In this document: one piece after another, positions 53,640-63,775 of the stretch
Layout of the letters: the number at the start of each line of letters is the position of its first letter
How positions within the stretch are numbered: position 1 is the first letter of the stretch
Assembly (NCBI GenBank): GCA_003508835.1
Contig: PUFA01000007.1
Coordinates: 20,855,001-20,919,000, forward strand
From: Eonycteris spelaea
Lineage: Eukaryota > Chordata > Mammalia > Chiroptera > Pteropodidae
DNA: 64,000 nt
Reading direction: 5' to 3'
The notes under the pieces: generated by a model
The model's database searches: none
What the model saw: only the letters and a program-made list of their open reading frames with translations
What the model was told of the DNA's origin: nothing
Program-made: the position numbers and the translations under genes

Positions 53640-53815
53640 GCCCATGGAGCCAGAAGACCTGAGTTTGAGTTTCTGCTGCAGCACTTGTAAGGTCACCTAC
53701 CCTACAGAGTTATCTTTCAAGGACATAAACAGTCTGGCCTCACCTAGGGTGAGGAAGGTAACTCGTTGGAGGAGCCAGGCTCATAGTAGGTGTCAGGAAA
53801 ATGCTTGCTCAGTGC
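53640..53815 (+). repeat. MIR SINE, internally deleted
   Basis: GGAGCCAGAAGACCTGAGTT, then TGCTGCAGCACTTGTAAGG, and the 3' end GGCTCATAGTAGGTGTCAGG with AAAATGC. Confidence 0.65.
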
Positions 53816-54937
53816 ATGATTTAAGCCCAAACCATTAATAATACCACAAGCAAGAGTACCAGGGTCAAGTCAGCCACTCAAGGGTGACCTGGGATGGTGG
53901 CATAGCCCACGACAGAGAGGCAGGGAGCTCCAGTCTTCCCAGCAAATGAGGCCCTTCCTGGGCAGGCATTAGCATTTTCCAAGATGACTCAGCAAAACCA
54001 GGGGATTTAGCCAGGCCTCCTCTTCATGCTGAGAGCTTGTTCATGCCCAGTCCAGCTTGTCAGCCTGATAGGAAATCGATGTGTTTATGATCCGAGGCCT
54101 CTTGCAAAAAGAGGAGGGAATAATTGCTCTTCTGAGGTCTGAATACCAGCGGGCCCAATGTACTGATTTAACTTGCTGGGCACCTTCCCAACCCAGAAGC
54201 TCTCCTCTCTTCAAGTTGAAGTATCCAAGAACTGTAAAACCCAGGACTGTCATCGAAAGACCTGTAATACTCCCAGCATAGATGAGCCCTCATGGAAGAT
54301 CCCTGCCACTGGCAACCAGTATCTGTCAAATCACATGATCTTAGAAAAGGAAGTTGGCTATACCCCAAGAGGTATTGAATCCTGAAATAATAGACATGTG
54401 GTCTCTAACTTATATTCTTACCAGAAATAATATATGGTAATAGGAAAATGTAGATTTTATTGAGAGAGACAAAATAATGATGCTGTAATTACACCTCATT
54501 TATACTGTAACCACATATCCAGGATAGTACACGATACTGCTGTCTGATATAATATGAGATTCATAAATAAAATTAATATTGTAGAAGCTAATAGAATTTA
54601 TGGTAATATCAATGTTTGTGATCAAATGTATTGGGAAAGTGAATCAAAAAATCCTTTGGGATGTTACGCCCATGGAAGAGAATTAGCCTGAAGAAAATTT
54701 AGATTTGATTGATTACAGCTCTTAATCACTCAATAAATGTATACATTAAGTGCAGATAGCTGTTGATCAGGGAGGCAGAAGAATTGTAAAGTTAGTACAA
54801 AAATATGAAAAAATTTGTTCTAATATTAAGACAGTCCAGTTGTCCATTTAAATCCGGACCAATCCATCAATGAGTATTACAAACATTTGATATGTACGTA
54901 AGCATTTTACTGACTGTCAAACTAAGGATGATTGGTT
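53816..54937. other. Unassigned 1.1 kb, AT-rich in its second half
   Basis: 54390-54930 is strongly AT-rich (AGAAATAATATATGG, AATAAAATTAATATTG) and may be a decayed LINE or LTR interior that I cannot place. The left half shows nothing recognisable. Confidence 0.4.
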
Positions 54938-55415
54938 GTAAAAAGGCCAGACCCACGGGACAGGGGCGTGGACTGTGTGTGAGCTGTTTTGCTAACGACC
55001 CTGCATGGCACTGACCCTGGTCGGGGCATGGACGTGTAGACTCTGTAAGCAGGGGGTAGAGGAGTTTTAGGGCAGCTTATGACAGAATTGTTTACGGATA
55101 ACAGTGAGACTGATGATTTGTCTTGGGGAGACTCCTGAAGGGCTCTACTGTTGAGGCTGGTTACATGGCAGGAAAATGACAATATGACCAGCAAAATACA
55201 AAAACATCTAAGCTGAGACTCCTCCCCAGTTTGAAGGTATTCAAGACACAAGCCCCTTGCAGAGGGAGGAATCTAGGAGCCTCCACACCCCATGAAGTAC
55301 TGCATTCTGACATGAATGCAGTCTCTATATGTATCTTATTTCTGTAATAAACTGTAGATTTGTGAGTATTGCTATGTGGGTCCTATCAATCTTTTTTAGC
55401 AATTGAATCCAGCTT
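54938..55415 (+). mobile_element. Possible solo LTR
   Basis: TGTAAAAAGGCCAGACCC at the left; TTTCTGTAATAAACTG (AATAAA at about 55346) followed by GATTTGTGAGTATTGC and GTGGGTCCTATC at the right is an R/U5-like arrangement. No target duplication found and the family is not named. Confidence 0.35.
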
Positions 55416-55444
55416 AACTGCCACAATTAAAAGTTTAAATTCTT

Positions 55445-55570
55445 TCATATTTTATAGATGGAGAGACTGAAACCCAGAATGAGGAACTGACTTATTCACA
55501 GTCGTGCAGCAGGTTTGTGGTAGAGCCCAGACTGGAATTAAAGGCTCAGCTCTCAGTCCAGAGATATTAG
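55445..55570 (-). repeat. MIR SINE fragment, antisense
   Basis: CATATTTTATAGATGGAGAG, CACAGTCGTGCAGCAGG and AGAGCCCAGACTGGAATTAA. Confidence 0.8.
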
Positions 55571-55797
55571 TCTTTTTTAACTCCTTACTTTAGTACTTGG
55601 AGATGAGTGGTGACTTCTCAGGGGGCCTAGAAGAACTAGAGAGGAGCCTAGACCGCTAGCATAGGTATTAGGGTAGCAAGATAAGAATTACCCCAGGATT
55701 AGGTGAGGTTGGAAACCAAAAAACAGATTGTAAAATTGAAGGCTCATTGAGATTCAGATTGAGAAAAAGGCTTAGGACTGAGTCTGTGAAAGCACAG

Positions 55798-56050
55798 TGT
55801 ATCAGTCAGTATCGGATAACTGCTATAACAAACAACCCCCAATCCCAGGCGCTTAATGCAAGGAGAGTATGTTTATTACTCATGCAATAAGTCCAAAGCA
55901 GGAAGAGAGGGAGTGCTGCTCCATGCAATCATTCAGGGACCCAGGCTCCCTCCATCTTGTAGTTCTGTTCCTCTTGAGGTCCTCAGAGTCCTCGCCATGC
56001 AGAGGGAAGATGGGGAAGGAGAGAACATGATGTTGTAAGAGGCTAGCCCG
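55798..56050 (-). mobile_element. MaLR-type LTR fragment, antisense
   Basis: TGTATCAGTCAGTATCGG, GCTATAACAAACAACCCCC and GCGCTTAATGCAAGGAG resemble an antisense MaLR-type LTR end. The rest is worn and the right boundary uncertain. Confidence 0.5.
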
Positions 56051-56684
56051 GGGTTTACCTCTTGTATGAACACCCCTGTCTGCATGTCAGTGTAAAAGAG
56101 TCAGGACAGAGGGGCTAACTTCCTTTCTTGCTGTCAGGTGGTGGAGAAGGGGCCCGAGCCAGCCCAGTTTCATACTTCAATGTCCCCAGGGGCTGTCCTG
56201 ACATCTGGACAGCAGCACAGTCCCTCTTCCACAAACAGTGAACCAAATCCCAAGCGTGCAGCCATCCCAAGATGGCCAGACTTCTCTTGGCCCCTGAGTC
56301 TCTGAACCGCACATCCCAAGTTCATCTAATAACAGCCTTGGAGAGAACATTTCAGAGGACATATAGATCATCCATCATAACCATGGAATAAATCACAGCA
56401 GGGTATGAATTGTGAAAGGTCCTTCCCCAATGAGCTATGCTACTTCGAAACACTTGTATTCATGGCAAAGACCCTGTTGAAAGTTGATTCTTCTACAGTA
56501 ACCTAAAAACTGTAAGAAGCGGTCATTTGTGTAGAACCCAAGAGAGAACTTGTTCTAGAATTTTCCATCAGGGCTGGCAGTAAGAATCAGTAAGGCACAG
56601 GGGTGGGGGCTGAGGCAGAGCCTGGCCCCGAGGCAGGTTATGGAAAGGCTCTCGGACATGATACACCCCAGACACAGAGGATGA
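56051..56684. other. Unassigned sequence
   Basis: May include more of the preceding LTR up to about 56390, but I cannot align it with confidence. Confidence 0.4.
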
Positions 56685-56905
56685 GATGTGGGAGAAGCAC
56701 AGGCCTTGGGGTGAGACAGCTCTGGGTTCTACTCCATGTGACAATGCTGTGTAGACAAGTCAGCTCACCTCTCCGGGCCTCGTTTTTTCATCTGCAAAAT
56801 GGGGCTAATCATAATGCCTTTCTCGTAGGGATGCTGTGAGGTTTAATGAAGCAATGCATTAAAGCGCAACACTTAGCACCCAGGAGGCCTTTGGTCACTG
56901 ACTCT
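56685..56905 (+). repeat. MIR SINE, near full length
   Basis: AGCTCTGGGTTCTACTCC, CTCACCTCTCCGGGCCTCG, TTTTTTCATCTGCAAAATGG and GTGAGGTTTAATGAAGC. Confidence 0.95.
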
Positions 56906-57504
56906 CATCAGCCCTCCTCTCCTCGAGGTCCCCTTGTGATAAGGGGAGCCCAGAGCTTATCGAGGTAAGCTTTGAAATCATTAGACGGTGTCCTGTAGGA
57001 ATGTGCTGTTTTCCCAGGAGCCGAAGATATTAGGTGGCTCCACCAGGGAGGAAGATGTAGCTTCCACGCCCGGTTCTGGTGACCAAAGCCAAGAAGTGAG
57101 CAGGGTCTGGAAGCCCAGTTCTGCAGTGAGCGCCTCCATGTTTCCACTCTTTTTTTTCACCTGGCTTGGAAGAGCCTGGGCTTGTAAAATGCACTTATTA
57201 GTTGAAATGATCTAAATCTAATCTAATTCTCCCCTGGAAACGATGTAACGATGTTCTTCACTAAAGACCTGATGCTCGACATTTCATAAAATGACCACAA
57301 ACATCTTTGTTAATCACATTTCAACGGCATACCCATGCTCTAGACAGTAGCAAGCTTTCAGATGTACTTCTAAATCAATTAAACAAGGCGGCCCGGTAAG
57401 CACTCACGTAAAATATCATTTAATATGAAACAGAGTCGTCGTGAAAGGTACAAAAGGTCCTCCTCAAAGTTCTTGTTAACGCTCGCCTTGTTTTCTCTGC
57501 AGTG
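56906..57504. other. Unassigned sequence
   Basis: 57180-57480 is AT-rich with no repeat family (GATCTAAATCTAATCTAATTC, TTAATATGAAACAG). It could be conserved noncoding sequence. Confidence 0.3.
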
Positions 57505-57695
57505 AATCATAATACCTTACCATGTGTCAGACGCTGTCCAAACTCTTTACAGACACCACGTCACTAAGCCCAACCCAAAGAAGGAAAAAGCCTGGGGCAC
57601 AGAGATGTTAAGGGTCCTTCCTACAGTCACACAGGTGGGAAGCGACAGAGCCAGGCTTTGAACCCAAGGATTCTGGAACCAAAGCTCTTAACCAA
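57505..57695 (-). repeat. MIR SINE, antisense, internally deleted
   Basis: TTACCATGTGTCAGACGCTG, CTACAGTCACACAGGTGGG, GACAGAGCCAGGCTTTGAAC and AAAGCTCTTAACCAAG. The usual ATTTTACAGATGAGG core is largely missing. Confidence 0.85.
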
Positions 57696-57844
57696 GTCAG
57701 GGATTGGCCAGTTTTGGCAGATGGCTTGAAGCGATATTTGGGGACAGGAGATCCCCCCTGGTTGGCTGTGAGAGCTATCAGACAATCCTGTCTGGTTAGT
57801 GACTTTCTGTCCCATGTCCTGTTCAATTCTGCAACATTTAATCA

Positions 57845-58220
57845 GCCCCATCCTAGGTACCAAGCATGTGACATATCAGAACGTTTGAGAACTTGTCCCT
57901 TCTCTCTAGGGGAAGGCAAACGAATAAATGGTCCACATCAAACCAAGAGAAGAAGCACAGGAGGAAACTATTGTATGTTTGACATGGCACGGAGGAGGAA
58001 ATAGTCTGAAGGGAAAACGTTAGCACTCGGAAGAATTTCGGAAAATGACGAGGAATTTTCCAGGCACACGAGAGGAGAATACACGCTAGACAGTGGCACT
58101 CACAGAGACACAAAGACTGAGGGGCACGAGTGTGGGTCCCACAAGCGTTTGGTGTGGCAGAAGCATGATGCCTGCATTGTCAGAGGTGAGGGAGTGGGGT
58201 CTGGGGCAGTTGGGCTGAGC
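57845..58220 (-). repeat. L2 LINE 3' part, antisense
   Basis: CATCCTAGGTACCAAGCATG, CGAATAAATGGTCCAC and GTGGCAGAAGCATGATGCC in antisense L2 order. Its upper end is where the L1 begins. Confidence 0.6.
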
Positions 58221-58882
58221 TTTTAAAAAATTCCTTTCGTTTATTTATTTTTAATTTTTTAAAATTTTTCAGTTAAAGTTGGCATACACTATTATATTAG
58301 TTTCAGATGCACAACGTAGTGGTTAGACATTTATATAATTTACGAAGTGATCCCCCAATGTGTCTAGTACCCACCTGACACCATACATTGTTATTATGTT
58401 ATTGACCATATTCCTCATGCTGTACTTTACACCCCTGTGACTGTTTTTACAACTGGCAATTTGCACATCTTAGTTCCTCCCCTTTTTCATCCTTCCTCCC
58501 TAAACCCCTTCCCATCTGGCAAGCATCAAAATGTTCTCTGCATCTATGAGTTCTTTCCGTTTTATTTGTTCATTTATTTGTGTTTTTCAATTTCGCACAT
58601 AAGTTAAATCAGATAGTATTTGTCTTTCTGTCTGACTTACTTCACTTAACATAATACCCTCTGAGTCCATCCATGTTGTTGCAAATGGCAAGATTTCATT
58701 CTTTTTTATGGCTGTGTAATATTCCATTGTATATATGTGCTACATCTTCTTTATCCATTTGTCTATCAATAGATACTTAGGCTCCACCATATCTTGACTA
58801 TTGTAAAGAAAATGCTGCAAGGAACATAAGGATGCATGTCTTTTTGAATTAATGTTTTGGATTTCTTCAGATAAATACCCAG
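58221..58882 (-). mobile_element. L1 LINE: ORF2 C-terminus and 3' UTR
   Basis: On the minus strand the end of L1 ORF2 is readable: KTLIQKD followed further on by FFTIVKIW, with a stop-broken remainder covering the usual YYSAIKK and EISQTEKDKY region at about 58620-58740. The 3' UTR follows down to an A/T-rich tail near 58225-58270. The UTR words TAGTGGTTAGACATTTATAT and TTTACGAAGTGATCCCCC (+ strand) are ones I associate with bat L1. Truncated at 58882, where an inverted ORF1 piece begins. Confidence 0.8.
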
Positions 58883-59050
58883 AAAGAATCTTAAAAGCAG
58901 CAAGAGAAAAGAAGTTATGTACGAAGGAACTCCCATTAGACTGTCGGCTGATTTTTCAGCAGAAACTTTGCGGGCCAGAAGAGAGTGGCACAAATTGTTC
59001 AAAAAGTCTTGCAGAGCTTTTGCAGACCATTTATAGAAGCTTGAAATATC
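58883..59050 (+). mobile_element. L1 ORF1 C-terminal fragment, inverted to the neighbouring L1
   Basis: The + strand encodes RILKAAREKK (58884 on) and, after a one-base frame change, PIRLSADFSAETL (58933 on) and REWHKLF. These match the L1 ORF1 protein C-terminal domain (RNA-binding, transposase-22 type). It is head-to-head with the minus-strand L1 to its left. It may be the inverted 5' segment of that insertion (twin priming) or a separate, older L1 piece. Confidence 0.75.
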
Positions 59051-59071
59051 TCTTCCAGGAGAAGGAAATTG

Positions 59072-59460
59072 TATTAGCCAGGACTCTAACAGTTACCAAT
59101 GACAGACAGAAACCCAATTTGGACTTGAAAAGTTTTGACTCATGTAACTGAAACCAGCAATGTTCACTTCATTCAGGCACGGCTGGATCCAGGTGCGCAG
59201 ATGCTATAATCAGAAGCTTGTCTCCCTCTGTCTCTTAACTGTTTTACTTTGACTTGATCCGTAGGCAGACTCCATCCAATTGGTGACAAAGGTACGCTCT
59301 AGCTGCTCTAGGAGTACATGTTACCAGCTAGAAAACTTAGGGTAAGACAGTACCTTATTCTTGATAATTCCAACCAAAGTTCTGGGACAGATGTTGCCTG
59401 GCTCTAACTGCCTGCTTGATTGGCCTGTGCTGTCATTGAGGAATGAACGCCAGATATCAG
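59072..59460 (+). mobile_element. Common mammalian interspersed repeat, family unnamed
   Basis: GAAACCCAATTTGGACTTG, TTCAGGCACGGCTGGATCC (59174), CCAAAGTTCTGGGACAG (59373) and CTGATTGG-like TTGATTGGCCTGTGCTG (59415) recur together in mammalian genomes as I remember them. I cannot assign class with certainty. Confidence 0.5.
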
Positions 59461-59479
59461 GACCTCCTGGGGCCCAATT

Positions 59480-59600
59480 CTAGCCCTGACACTTAAGCAA
59501 GTGTCCTGGGGTGAGTCCCTCTATTCTCTAGATCTCGCTCTCCTCATCTGGGGTGGGGTAGACTTGAGGTCTCTAAGACCCATTCGGGTCTTCCAGCCTG
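59480..59600 (+). repeat. MIR-type SINE (MIR3-like end)
   Basis: TTCTAGCCCTGACACTTAAG, CTCGCTCTCCTCATCTGG and GACTTGAGGTCTCTAAGACC. Confidence 0.65.
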
Positions 59601-60637
59601 CATGCAGCCTGCCGGCTCCAAGTGCTGCTCGTGTGGCATGATGTTGTCTTCAGTCTGCCAACTCACGGCTGCCCGCCATGAGGATGGGCTCGCCTGGCAC
59701 CTCCACCCCTTCTCGCTTTCTCACTCTTCATAACCCAGGAGCAGTGACTGGGGGGTGGCTTGCCTGTTGGGTGTGGGGCAAGCAGGTATAGCCTCTCCTT
59801 CCCTAAGGACCTGAGAGGACAGAGACCAGGGGCACTGTGTGTCAAGCCAGCGTGCAACCCGCTGCCCGCCGAGGACCCTCAGGTGAGAGATCCTGCTCAA
59901 AGGCAGGGTGATTTAATAACCACAGGAGGATGGCTTCACCAGAAAGCATGACTGCTTACTCCTTAAATTGAATTTCATGTGAATTTTTTCCCCTTGAATT
60001 CTCACAGTACTTAATTCCAGTGCTAATCTGGGACCCTGTCTCTAATTTGTGACCCGAGTCACAGTCACATTTTATCAGGCAACGAGAGGTAAGGCTGCTC
60101 ACGCATGGGCTTCATGGCTGTGGCAGCCATTGTCTCCCCGTCAGGCGCCCGCCTCCCTCCTGTCCCCTGCTCACTAGGACTCCTGTCTTCTTTGAGCTCT
60201 CATTTTTCTTGTCCTCGATTCGGCCGCTGGACAGGCCCAACTCCTGATGCTCACGTCCATGATCGGGCTCAGCCCAGCACCTTGACCTTCAGGAGAGCTG
60301 GTCCTACTTTGTTGCCCTTGTTCTGGGGGCCGGGGTGGGAGGAGAGAAGTTTCAGGAGGAGGAACAATTGCATATGAAGGGCCTCACTCAGATGCTGCCT
60401 GGGAGGGTGAAGAGAGCTGTCTGTCCCTTCCTGTTCTTGTTCCCGCTGTCCCCCCCCGCCCTCCCACACCACACACCCTGTGCCAGGGACAAGACGCTTT
60501 GTCAGTTTGAAAGTGCAGCCTGGCAGCACAGCAAGAGCGAGAAGAACTGGGCACTCTTTCTCTTATCTTTCCTCCCTGCCCTTTCCTCCTCCTTCTTTCC
60601 TTTCTCTTGTTCTCTTTTCCTCCCTCCTTTCCTTGCA
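59601..60637. other. Unassigned 1.0 kb
   Basis: 60540-60640 is pyrimidine-rich on the + strand (CCTCCTCCTTCTTTCC). A 121-codon + strand frame (60335-60700) is a shadow of it. The left part is unremarkable. Confidence 0.4.
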
Positions 60638-60812
60638 TTCGCTCACATATTTATCAATCACCTCCTATGTGCCAGGCTTTGTTCCAGGTGCTGGAGATAG
60701 ATACCACTGCAAGCGAGACAGACATGGTCCCTGCCCTCCTGAGTGCGCGGTCTTAAGCCCAGGCAGCGGGAACAGCGCGCGCAAAGGCCTAGACGGGTGG
60801 GGTTTCGGGGAA
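60638..60812 (-). repeat. L2 3' end, antisense
   Basis: ACATATTTATCAATCACCTC, CTATGTGCCAGGCTTTGTTC, CAGGTGCTGGAGATAGATAC and GCGCGCAAAGGCCTAGACGG. Confidence 0.85.
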
Positions 60813-61059
60813 ATTCCACAAGACATGCTGCCTCCTAGGCTTTTTCTATTAGAAGACAATGAGGCGGGGAATGGGGGTTGGGCAATGGTTCTGAGCTACT
60901 AAGAATGAAGGAAATTGCGTCAGGAGTTGCCCATCTGGCCCTGACCCTGAGGACACACTCTGGGCTCATTTGACCGGAGTACAGAGCTGTGAATCAGAGA
61001 GGACTCGCACGGTTCTGCTCTGAGCTCTCACGCGTAGCGTGGAGAGTGGGACCTGGGAC

Positions 61060-61265
61060 TCCAGATGCAAGCTGGGTCCTGCCACGGCCGCTTACTGGCT
61101 GAGTGACCTTAGACATGCTACTTAACCCTGTTGTGCCTCAGTTTCTCCATACAATAAATAAAGAGATCTACCTACATCAAAGGATTATTGAATTTTTGAG
61201 CTAATCCATATAAAGGGATCGGCCTGGCACACACTAAGCGCTTAGTAAAAGTTGTTATCGCTAGG
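61060..61265 (+). repeat. MIR SINE, near full length
   Basis: GCTTACTGGCTGAGTGACC, GTGCCTCAGTTTCTCCATAC, TCGGCCTGGCACACACTAAG and CGCTTAGTAAAAGTTG. Confidence 0.95.
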
Positions 61266-61269
61266 CCGG

Positions 61270-61720
61270 CAGGTAAATAAGGCTAATAAGGCAACTGGGG
61301 GCAAAAACACAGCAATCTTTGCTATAATGGGTGCGGTAGGGGGTGAACAGAGTGGCAAAAGGAAGGAGTGGGGTCAAGGAAGACTTCTTGGAGGAAGTGC
61401 TGTGGCAGGGGCCTGAAGGCCGAGCAGAATTTCATCTGCAGAAGGGGAGTGTCTTGTGGCCTGAAGACAGGGCACAGTGTTGCGTTTGTGGAAGAGCGAC
61501 TGGTCCAACGGCGTGGCTAGAAGAGGCTGCAGGGCAGGGTCAGACAGTGTGGCAGGGTTAGGCAGGAAAGGTGGGCTGAGGCCACACAGTGCGGCCCAGA
61601 ATGTCATCCCAAGGAGACTGACTTTCTCCTTAGACTGAGAAAAATATTCTTTTTTCTCAAAGCTGGGAAGTGAGTGACATAATGAGATCAGACCTGAGTT
61701 TTCAATACTCTCTCTGGCAG
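61270..61720 (-). repeat. L2 LINE, antisense
   Basis: GGTCAAGGAAGACTTCTTGG, AGGAAGTGCTGTGGCAGGGG, GTTTGTGGAAGAGCGACTGG and AGTGAGTGACATAATGAGAT follow antisense L2. The 141-codon minus-strand frame (61374-61799) lies in it but does not read as L2 protein. Confidence 0.75.
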
Positions 61721-62102
61721 TCGTGTTGTGGGGGTGGGAGCCATGTGGAGGAGGTTGCAAATGCCTTCCAATATCAAAGAGGGGAACCCCAAAACCCAAG
61801 TGTGCTCAGGGCAGCACATCCTTCCCTGGGAGGGGACATCCTGGTGCTAGTTTTGGCTCTGTGGTGAACTTTCTTGGAAACCTTGCACAAGTGACTTTCC
61901 CTCTCTGGCTAAATCAAAATTCATGCACTGGACCAAGTCCCCCAGCAGGATGAGGGTCTCATACTTGGGTGCCCCAGGGAACAAGCAGGAAATGTAATAA
62001 GGGGAGGAGCAGGGGAGCATCAGGGAGAAGTGGGAATTGTGGGAAACTCGCCCCGTCCAGAAAGGGGGCTGCTGCTCTGCCCTGCCTCACGTTGCCATGG
62101 GG
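61721..62102. other. Unassigned sequence
   Basis: A faint + strand MIR-like patch at 61880-61920 (GCACAAGTGACTTTCCCTCT). Nothing else. Confidence 0.4.
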
Positions 62103-62170
62103 CTGACGTGTGCATGCGTGCATGCGTGTGTATGTGCGTGTATCTGTGTGTGTGTGTGTGTTTGCACACA
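62103..62170 (+). repeat. TG-rich microsatellite
   Basis: TGCATGCGTG units pass into perfect (TG)n at about 62145-62161. Confidence 0.9.
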
Positions 62171-62794
62171 CCTGCTCTGGGGTTGTCCACAAGTCTTCAG
62201 ATTTTTTTGTTTTAAAGAGAAGCTAGAAATCCATTTTATTTTAGATAAGTAACCCCCTGACTCTAAAATGTGGGCTCAATTCTTTTAAAAAATATCACTA
62301 CTTGGGTCATCTTATCTCATCTACCAGCCAGAATGGGCTCACATCCCACCAGTCTGAGACCCTCTGTTGTAGGTTTCTGGAAATGGGAGACTGAGCAGGT
62401 AGGGAGGGGGAAACTGACAGAAGGGGTCCAGCGGGGAGAAGGCCTGGGCCCCCAAGACTGAGGACAGCCTCGCGCCTCCTTGCAGCCATCCCTGCCTGCT
62501 CTGAGCTCCCCCGGGAACCAGGAGTCTGTTTTCATTAGAAGCCAAAAGCCGAATCAGCCCCGAGGGCATGTAAACCAGCTCCCCTGTTCAGGACACTTTT
62601 TAATCTATCTTGTAAACGTGCCTTTCAGACCTGACACAAGGCGGTCTTGTCAGGAGAGAGGCCAGTGAGCAGAAGTCAGCAGCAGTCCGGCTCTTAGGAA
62701 TCAGGCCATGGGTAGTCGGAGCGGGGGCCGGAAGGGGAGGACTCTAGGAGGCAGGGAATCAGCAGTCGTGGGACCATAGCAAGCCAGGGCAGAC
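62171..62794. other. Unassigned sequence
   Basis: Nothing recognised. Three overlapping minus-strand frames (62307-62569) are all under 80 codons. Confidence 0.5.
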
Positions 62795-62895
62795 TGTTCT
62801 GGCTGTCACTTTGAGCAAGTCACCTAACCCTCTGAGCTTTTCCTTCTTCCGTGGAGTTGTCGGGATAATACCATCACCTTGCGGTGCTGGTTGCA
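62795..62895 (+). repeat. MIR SINE fragment
   Basis: CTTTGAGCAAGTCACCTAAC, CTCTGAGCTTTTCCTTC and GGGATAATACCATCACC. Confidence 0.75.
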
Positions 62896-62904
62896 CAGCC
62901 ACCG

Positions 62905-63045
62905 GGAGTTGGGTGCTATTGTTATTTTCATTTTATACAACAGGGAGCTGGATTCTGGAACTTGCCTGGGTGCAATACATGTAGTCAAGTCCGAGGTGGG
63001 GCTTGAACCCAGGTGGTTCGGCTCTGGGGCCCACACCCTCTGGGT
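62905..63045 (-). repeat. MIR SINE, antisense
   Basis: GTTATTTTCATTTTATACAA, CATGTAGTCAAGTCCGAGG and GGGCTTGAACCCAGGTGG. Confidence 0.85.
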
Positions 63046-63104
63046 GATCTCCCACTCTACTCTGGGAAATTAGAGGAGAAATGAGGAGGGGCATTTGGCC
63101 AGGA

Positions 63105-63222
63105 GCCAAAGCTGCCCCTGCTGCCTTCCAACTCACTGGGTAGTCTTGATAAAACCCTTCGCCTCTCTGAGCTTCAGAATGGGGTGGCTGTTTGACCCCG
63201 GGACCCTCCAGCTCTGACATCC
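63105..63222 (+). repeat. MIR-type SINE (MIR3-like end)
   Basis: CAACTCACTGGGTAGTCTTG, CGCCTCTCTGAGCTTCAG and GGGACCCTCCAGCTCTGACA. Confidence 0.65.
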
Positions 63223-63223
63223 A

Positions 63224-63610
63224 TTTATGCAACAAGTCTTCTTTTAGCACCTGTTCTGTGTCAATGCCTTGGGGTGAGAGCAGGGAACAAGACAGACAGA
63301 CAAGGTCCCTAAGCTCCTGGAGTTTTCATTTAGGTGTGGGGGTGGGGTGGAGAAGTGGAAAGACAAGAGCTTAGGACAAAGAATGCATCCCAGAGAGGGA
63401 CGTGTTTGAGCAGACAGAGCAAGCAGGTGTGATGGAGCTGAGCATGGCAGAACGGGCAATGTTAGATCAGCTATTCATGGAGAGCTGGTTCAGGGGAGCT
63501 TGTGTGTAAGCCCATTATGTGGATGGTAAAAGGAGGCAGCCACATGAAGACCTAAAGGGCAATCGTTCTGGGCAGGAGGAGCAGCAGGAGCAGAGGCTTC
63601 TAGGAGGGGG
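63224..63610 (-). repeat. L2 LINE 3' part, antisense
   Basis: TTTAGCACCTGTTCTGTGTC, GAACAAGACAGACAGACAAG, GTCCCTAAGCTCCTGGAG and ACCTAAAGGGCAATCG. Confidence 0.85.
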
Positions 63611-63775
63611 CACGCTCAGTGTTTTCAAGGACCAGAGAGAAGCTGGTGGGACCTCAAAGCCTGCAGGCCCTTCCTGCCCTCCTCTGCCTCCTGCTCTCAA
63701 TGCCCAGGGTTTAGGCAGCCAAAGAGAGAGAAAGAAAGATGGTGCCAGCCTTGAGAATTCGTAACCCCGGAGGAC

